A stretch of 64,000 nucleotides of DNA from Paulinella micropora. Lineage: Eukaryota; Cercozoa; Imbricatea; Euglyphida. The position numbers were made by a program, and so were the translations under genes. The DNA lies in assembly GCA_009731375.1 (NCBI GenBank), contig BJOX01000283.1:297549-361548 (forward strand). Reading direction: 5' to 3'. Below the pieces are notes generated by a model that worked only from the letters and a program-made list of their open reading frames with translations, searched no databases and was not told the origin of the DNA. The stretch's first letter is position 1, and each line of letters starts with the position of its first letter. Of this stretch, positions 1 to 64,000 are shown in pieces.

Positions 1-230
1 TTCTGAAAACCGGTGCTGAAAAAACGTGTCCAATTGGCAATAAAAAAATCAATTGGATACACCGGGAACTTAAACAATATCATATCATTCATCATAAGTT
101 TAGCCATTGCATTACGGACATCAATTTGTATTGTTTGTTCATTTTTGGCTTTGACATCTTTCTTATACCCCTCAACGATATCAATCCGCTCGTCTTCATT
201 CAGATTAAAATACTTATCAAGTTTGCTCAT
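1..230 (-). CDS. Hypothetical protein, C-terminally truncated by window edge
   Basis: Minus-strand ATG at 228-230 opens a frame with no stop to the window edge (76 codons). It begins MSKLDKYFNLNEDERIDIVE and is rich in Lys, Asp and Glu, then turns hydrophobic near the edge (FKFPVYPIDFFIANW). I do not recognise the family. It lies 29 bp downstream of the stop of the next minus-strand ORF, with no sign of an intron. That spacing is tight, unlike the huge repeat-filled gene to the right, and fits a viral or mobile-element gene cluster. A plus-strand ORF at 13-252 is treated as its shadow. Confidence 0.6.
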   Translation of the reverse strand, partial: MSKLDKYFNLNEDERIDIVEGYKKDVKAKNEQTIQIDVRNAMAKLMMNDMILFKFPVYPIDFFIANWTRFFSTGFQ

Positions 231-259
231 TTCATATACTTTTTCACTTTGATAAGGCT

Positions 260-532
260 CTATTGATTTTTTTTTCTCACCTCAGAAAGTCTTTGTCTTC
301 TACTATTCAAATTTGGATACACAATAGCATATTTCGGATATATAACTTTTAATGCTTCAAGCACCTCTTCATCACTCGTTGGTGTGCTAAATAGCGATAT
401 AATAGCATTATGAAAGGCGATACTTGGTTTCAACTCACTATCGTAGAAGTTGGACACGACTTCATAAATTTTACTTTCAGTAGTAGCAGCTCTTAACTGC
501 CCAACAAACTTCTTGTCATCTTCGCTCCACAT
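260..532 (-). CDS. Small hypothetical protein (90 aa), virus-like compact gene
   Basis: Complete 90-residue intronless ORF starting MWSEDDKKFVGQLRAATTES and ending in a basic tail (RRQRLSEVRKKNQ). It looks globular, charged and mostly helical, with no signal peptide or membrane segment and no family I recognise. It is co-oriented with the partial gene at 1-230, 29 bp away. AT-rich codons and absence of repeats set it apart from the receptor gene. Membership of an integrated viral element is inference from compactness and the neighbouring KDKI-repeat ORF. Confidence 0.55.
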   Translation of the reverse strand: MWSEDDKKFVGQLRAATTESKIYEVVSNFYDSELKPSIAFHNAIISLFSTPTSDEEVLEALKVIYPKYAIVYPNLNSRRQRLSEVRKKNQ

Positions 533-1059
533 CTTAGTATATACTAGACAAGTCTATTTTAAGTATTTTAAATAGAAAATCCGCCAGTCTTCAAAAATAC
601 AAAAACGCAGTTGTGGCGACTCGGACACTTGAGAGTGGTATTAATATTGAGCAGACTAAGTGAGACAATTCTTCTTAGTATTAATAGTGTCCAGGGTGGT
701 TCGCGTCCAATACCCCGCGCCGGAAATATTATTTTACATCTTGTAATAAAAGGGGAGAGGAAGAAAAATTTTCCATTTCTTAATAAAAGATTGGACAGGT
801 TGGACAATATAAAAAATGTGTAATATGAAGAAGAATTATGTAATAAATATTGAAATTTAATAACAAAAAAGTGTCCAACTCTTAAAAAATCCACTTGGAC
901 ACGGCCAACCATGGGGTTGGCCACCAATAGGAGAAGATATTTTCACTCCCCCTGCTCTTATATTCATCCTTTCGTTTGCTATAATATCTCTCGCGCCCGC
1001 TCTTATATTCACTCGTTGAATTATGTATTAAGTATATACTATACATCGTATATATATAA
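533..1059. other. AT-rich intergenic region
   Basis: Between the two divergent small genes. It carries overlapping ORFs on both strands (568-927 minus, 611-823 plus), neither convincing. A TTCGCGTCC motif near 700 recalls a tRNA T-loop but no cloverleaf folds. A short perfect hairpin lies at 903-922. It may hold a divergent promoter for the flanking ORFs; no clear TATA position can be assigned. Confidence 0.4.
903..922. repeat. Short perfect hairpin
   Basis: Arms GGCCAACC (903-910) and GGTTGGCC (915-922) with loop ATGG. It is the most GC-rich spot in an AT-rich stretch between divergent small genes, so a terminator, operator or processing signal is possible. Function is not shown. Confidence 0.6.
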
Positions 1060-1381
1060 TGAGTAGCATCATAGAAGAGATAAAGGCGGTGTTTAACCTC
1101 CCTGATCCAAAGAGGCAACGATATAGGGAAAATATGTGGAAAAGAATAAGGACAAAATTAGAGAGCATCAAAGGAAATATAGAGAAGCAAACAAGGATAA
1201 GATAAATAAACGACGGGAATATTACAAGAAAAATAAGGATAAGATCCAAGAGCAACAAAAGAAATACAGAGAAATTAATAAAGTAGTATTGGATAAATAC
1301 AAAGGGGAATATCTCAAACAGATAGAAAAAGAGAAACAAACAGATCCTAACGTTGAGTATTTAAAAGCACTCCAATTCTAA
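1060..1381 (+). pseudogene. KDKI-repeat charged protein, apparent frameshift
   Basis: ATG at 1060 opens one frame (MSSIIEEIKAVFNLPDPKRQ...) that runs into a tract homologous to the next frame. From about 1136 a different frame continues to the stop at 1381 with repeats of the type NKDKIREHQRKYREANKDKI. A one-base shift near 1124-1140, just after a GGGAAAA run, would join the two, so this is either a disrupted gene or a sequencing error. Lys-Asp-Lys-Ile repeat proteins forming long charged helices are common in large DNA viruses of protists and their integrated copies (family knowledge). No DNA-binding finger is visible here. Confidence 0.55.
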
Positions 1382-1393
1382 AATAATACCGTT

Positions 1394-1600
1394 ATGGCTG
1401 AGCCGATGCCACCAAATTTGGTCAAAAAGGGAATTCTAGAAAATTATATTTCCGCGAATATGTCTGTGCGACAGAATTTCACTTTTTTGTCACAGTGTCG
1501 CAGAGGTTGCGACAAAATTTTCACTTTTTTGTCGCAGTGTCGCAAAAAATATTTTTCTTTTGTATGTTTCATGTGTATCCCCCCTACCCCCCCCCCCCCC
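1394..1600. repeat. Short inverted repeats flanking GTCGCA motifs
   Basis: Contains interleaved motifs TTGCGACA and TGTCGCAA around 1506-1545 and further GTCACAG/GTCGCAG variants, so several small hairpins can form. Ends in a C homopolymer against a 10-N gap. No gene seen. Confidence 0.5.
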
Positions 1601-1610
1601 NNNNNNNNNN
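1601..1610. other. Assembly gap (10 N) inside C/G homopolymers
   Basis: C run before and G then C run after the gap. The join is artificial or unresolved, so linkage between the virus-like segment and the rest needs confirmation. Confidence 0.95.
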
Positions 1611-1656
1611 GGGGGGGGCCCCCCCCCCCCCCCCCCCTTCCCCCATTTTTTGGGTG

Positions 1657-2066
1657 ATGATCATTTATGTATTCGCGACTTGTCCAACCGCAAAGTATGA
1701 AACAAGCCTTAAAAATATGAAAAACCAACATTTGACACATAGAAAACATACATAGAAAACAAAAAAGTGTCAAATGTTTAATGTAAAATTTATCAAACTG
1801 AGCACATTAAGAGAGATTACGACGAAAAGACACATAAACCATATACACGCAGTTTATATATATTTTTATGAAATAAAAATATGGTTTATGTGTCTTTTCG
1901 TCGTAATCTCTCTTAATGTGCTCAGTTTGATAAATTTACGTTAAACATTTGACACTTTTTTTGTTTTCTATGTATGTTTTCTATGTGTCAAATGTTGGTT
2001 TTTGATATTTTTAAGGCTTGTTTCATACTTTGCGGTTGGACAAGTCGCGAATACATAAATGATCAT
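1657..2066. repeat. Near-perfect palindrome, 188-nt arms, 34-nt loop
   Basis: Left arm 1657-1844, right arm 1879-2066, loop 1845-1878 (AT-rich). I see only about three substitutions and compensating 1-nt indels between arms. Each arm also contains a nested inverted repeat: ACATTTGACAC at 1728-1738 against GTGTCAAATGT at 1767-1777, mirrored in the right arm. The arms begin with the self-complementary ATGATCAT. It could be a foldback transposon, a hairpin or terminal inverted repeat of a viral element, or a palindromic assembly join. Confidence 0.85.
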
Positions 2067-2247
2067 ATATATATATATATGTATATATATTCGATTCCAA
2101 TGCAATTTTGATAGCGTGATTCAATTTCACCGACATTCCCCGTTTTCGATATTGTTTTTCCCATGTATGTATCTATATATACATACATACATAAATATAT
2201 ATTATATATCTATATATATATATAATGTGTGTGTGTGTGTATGTGTG

Positions 2248-2299
<52 letters not shown>

Positions 2300-2578
2300 G
2301 ATGGATGTACGTATTTATATTTTATAGATTGTTTGTCTGACATCCTTTGATTCGTCTTGATTTTTTTTTTCAAATTTTCTGTTGTCTCTCGAGTTGGGTA
2401 TCGCTTGTGTTGGAAGTCAAAGCAAGTTATTCTCGTGTATTATTATTTTCGATAGCGATGTGTTTGTATGTGTGTAAACTTGTATGCCTATGAAGGGTAA
2501 CGTTGTGTGTGTGTGTGTGTGTGTGTGGATGTGCTTATGTATATACCAAATACCATACATATATGCATACAGACATGC

Positions 2579-2621
<43 letters not shown>

Positions 2622-2746
2622 GTCTGCACTCCTTTGATTCGTCTTGATTTTACTTTTCCAAACTTTCTTTCTTGACATGCTTATTGTCACAAGTTTCTAG
2701 AATGAATTGCTCTCTTCCATTGCCTTCATTCTTCCTGTTTCTTTCA

Positions 2747-2801
<55 letters not shown>

Positions 2802-2837
2802 TCTTTTTATTTTGATATACACATATATAACATATAA

Positions 2838-2870
<33 letters not shown>

Positions 2871-2947
2871 ATATATAATATATATGTATATACATATATA
2901 TATGTGTGTGTGTGTGTGTGTATACATAATATATGTATAATATAATT

Positions 2948-2991
<44 letters not shown>

Positions 2992-3064
2992 TTTTTTTTT
3001 TTTTTTTTCCTTTTATATATTTTTTNNNNNNNNNNATTTTGATATACACATATATAACATATAA

Positions 3065-3097
<33 letters not shown>

Positions 3098-3174
3098 ATA
3101 TATAATATATATGTATATACATATATATATGTGTGTGTGTGTGTGTGTATACATAATATATGTATAATATAATT

Positions 3175-3218
<44 letters not shown>

Positions 3219-3332
3219 TTTTTTTTCTTTTCTTTCCTGTTATATATATTATATATATGTATATATATACATATATATATATATATTTATATATATAAAT
3301 ATATATATATACATATATATATATGTATACAT

Positions 3333-3400
<68 letters not shown>

Positions 3401-3625
3401 TCGATCCCCATGCAATTTTGATAGCGTGATTGAATTTCACCGACATTCCCCATTTTCGATCTTTTTTTCCATTTATTTATGTATGTATGTATGTATGTAT
3501 ATATAGATATATATATATATATATACATATATATATACATATATAAATATATATATATATACACACACACATATATATATATGTATATAAATGTATATAT
3601 ATATATTACAAAGATGAATGACAGG
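2067..3625. repeat. TA, GT, CT microsatellites with two copies of a 70-bp unique unit
   Basis: Mostly (TA)n, (GT)n, (CT)n and GTAT repeats. Two related unique islands, 2089-2162 and 3397-3470, share TGCAATTTTGATAGCGTGAT and CACCGACATTCCCC. A second pair (about 2330-2375 and 2620-2665) shares CCTTTGATTCGTCTTGATTT. No coding frame is evident. It lies beyond the 3' end of the receptor gene. Confidence 0.6.
2811..3225. repeat. Same segment on both sides of a 10-N gap
   Basis: About 190 bp starting ATTTTGATATACACATATA occurs at 2811-2996 and again at 3036-3225, separated only by a short T tract and the gap at 3026-3035. Such near-identity across a gap is typical of unmerged overlapping contig ends or two haplotypes, rather than a biological duplication. 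Confidence 0.7.
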
Positions 3626-3712
3626 ATATGATAGGATAAGATCTAGCTTCTATGAAGCTTGTCCTAACCAATGTCCCAACGTCATTTTGTCTTTTCTAAT
3701 AGCTTAGGTCCG

Positions 3713-3831
3713 TTCTACACCACCCAGATTTCCGGGTTCTGGGTGTGAAAGTGGGACCGCAGGCCAGGCTTTTCAGGAAGCAAAAGCCCAGAAAGTGGCC
3801 CCAGAAACCCGGAATTCTGGGTGGTGTAGAA
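3713..3831. repeat. FB2 foldback element copy
   Basis: Inverted repeat: TTCTACACCACCCAGA at the left end matches TCTGGGTGGTGTAGAA at the right, with CCGGGTT/AACCCGG further in and a GC-rich centre. Related copies: a partial one at about 27232-27332 and two at about 48240-48395 and 48460-48597. This copy lies about 20 bp past the receptor stop codon, so it would be in the 3' UTR. Confidence 0.7.
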
Positions 3832-3851
3832 TGCGCTTAGTAACCAAATGG

Positions 3852-63261
<59,410 letters not shown>

Positions 63262-63620
63262 CTTGGTGTTGATGGCAAAATCAGGTGCTTTCTTCTTTCG
63301 ATTGGTTCTTTCGGGGCACTTCTTGGACGAAATGAGAGTATGTCTCGGCGTCAACACTGTGGGTGGAATCCGGGTTGACAATGCCGGGTTGTGACTTATA
63401 GTCCGGATGGACGTGCACTTTTGGACTCTTCTTTTCGAGGAGGCTCGAAGGATCTTCGTAAGGGTGGACATGAGCAAAATCTTCTCCAAGGGGTTTGAAG
63501 AAAAAGGCAAAATGGAGAGTGGGGTCTTGAGGAGGACAAGGAAGAAGAGAAAGAAAAGGAAGCCGTTCAAGCCGTTAGTCCAAGTGTTTTGAGCACCGTA
63601 AGCTTGCGCAAAAGATAGAT
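63262..63620 (-). CDS. Candidate N-terminal coding region of the receptor
   Basis: One frame reads FKPLGEDFAHVHPYEDPSSL, LEKKSPKVHVHPDYKSQPGI, VNPDSTHSVDAETYSHFVQE and stops at TGA near 63283: acidic, His/Pro-rich, soluble. Another has an ATG (MSTLTKILRASSKRRVQKCT). A donor GTCACA (about 63396) would link the first frame to exon 1 in phase, but this is not secure. Confidence 0.4.
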
Positions 63621-63624
63621 AGGC

Positions 63625-63704
<80 letters not shown>

Positions 63705-63764
63705 CGAAAGATGGACTCCTCATGCCATATGGTAGCACACGCACACGGACAGATGCACAGACAG

Positions 63765-63863
<99 letters not shown>

Positions 63864-63967
63864 TATCCAAACTCCCGTGTAATTACAGCACCTAACCCTA
63901 TTACTTTCCATTGAAATTTCATCGCATGACATTATATGTAATTTTTGGCTGTGCTTCTAGGGAGAGA

Positions 63968-63998
<31 letters not shown>

Positions 63999-64000
63999 AA
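63621..64000. repeat. GATA, TA/CA/CG/CT microsatellites and terminal poly-G
   Basis: (GATA)n 63620-63710, (TA)(CA)(CG)(CT) run 63765-63860, about 100 bp unique AT-rich sequence, then a G homopolymer at the very end, a usual contig-end artefact. No gene seen. Confidence 0.7.

Noticed and set aside
660-730. tRNA-like T-arm (GGTTCGCGTCC)
   Set aside because: No matching acceptor, D or anticodon stems could be folded around it.
63407-63592. Plus-strand ORF with KKRKKRKP motif
   Set aside because: Complement of the pyrimidine tract of the duplicated intron 1; basic residues come from AAG/AGA repeats.

Overview
KIND OF DNA. This is eukaryotic nuclear DNA from an assembly with ten N gaps. It is dominated by tetranucleotide repeats (GATA, CATA, GGTA, GACA), with tri-, penta- and dinucleotide repeats, polypurine tracts and small dispersed foldback elements. 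Spliced genes, an interstitial CCCTAA-type telomere-like tract and very long introns rule out a prokaryote. A 7TM-RGS gene points to a protist, fungal or early holozoan lineage, but I cannot name the organism.

MAIN CONTENT. Almost the whole window (about 3.85 to 63.3 kb) is one minus-strand gene of about 40 short exons (25 to 415 bp; about 4.5 kb coding, about 1,500 residues) spread over about 59 kb. I found it by reading minus-strand islands between the repeats and checking splice sites and codon phase. Every junction not hidden by a gap keeps frame. The product reads, in order: seven hydrophobic segments with alternating loops consistent with a GPCR (Cys in ECL1 and ECL2, an Asn-Asp-Thr sequon in ECL2, basic cytosolic loops, an unusually long ICL2); a cytosolic RGS domain (EYSTENILFW core, ending LLEKDTFKRF) split by an insertion of about 190 residues; then a long Ser/Lys-rich tail ending in a TAA at 3852. 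It is a 7TM-RGS hybrid receptor. The true N-terminus is not securely located, and one 601-base gap removes part of the TM4-ECL2 region.

INTRONS. Introns are built almost wholly of microsatellites. At nearly every splice junction the last 25 to 60 bp of exon with its donor is repeated in the downstream intron, and the first part of the exon with its acceptor is repeated in the upstream intron, giving arrays of partial exons separated by microsatellite. Several small foldback families (FB1, ten copies; FB2, FB3, FB4, FB5) sit 9 to 35 bp from splice sites. One 171-bp intron is mostly an FB1 copy, which suggests introner-like behaviour. A longer dispersed element (DR6, about 546 bp unit) is embedded in GATA repeats.

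LEFT END. Positions 1 to 1400 are different: AT-rich, repeat-free, with two compact intronless minus-strand ORFs 29 bp apart and a plus-strand Lys-Asp-Lys-Ile repeat ORF with an apparent frameshift. This resembles a fragment of an integrated large DNA virus or related element. A near-perfect palindrome (188-nt arms, 34-nt loop) follows at 1657-2066.

RIGHT END. 63.26-64.0 kb holds candidate 5' coding sequence of the receptor gene, a duplicated intron segment and terminal microsatellites.
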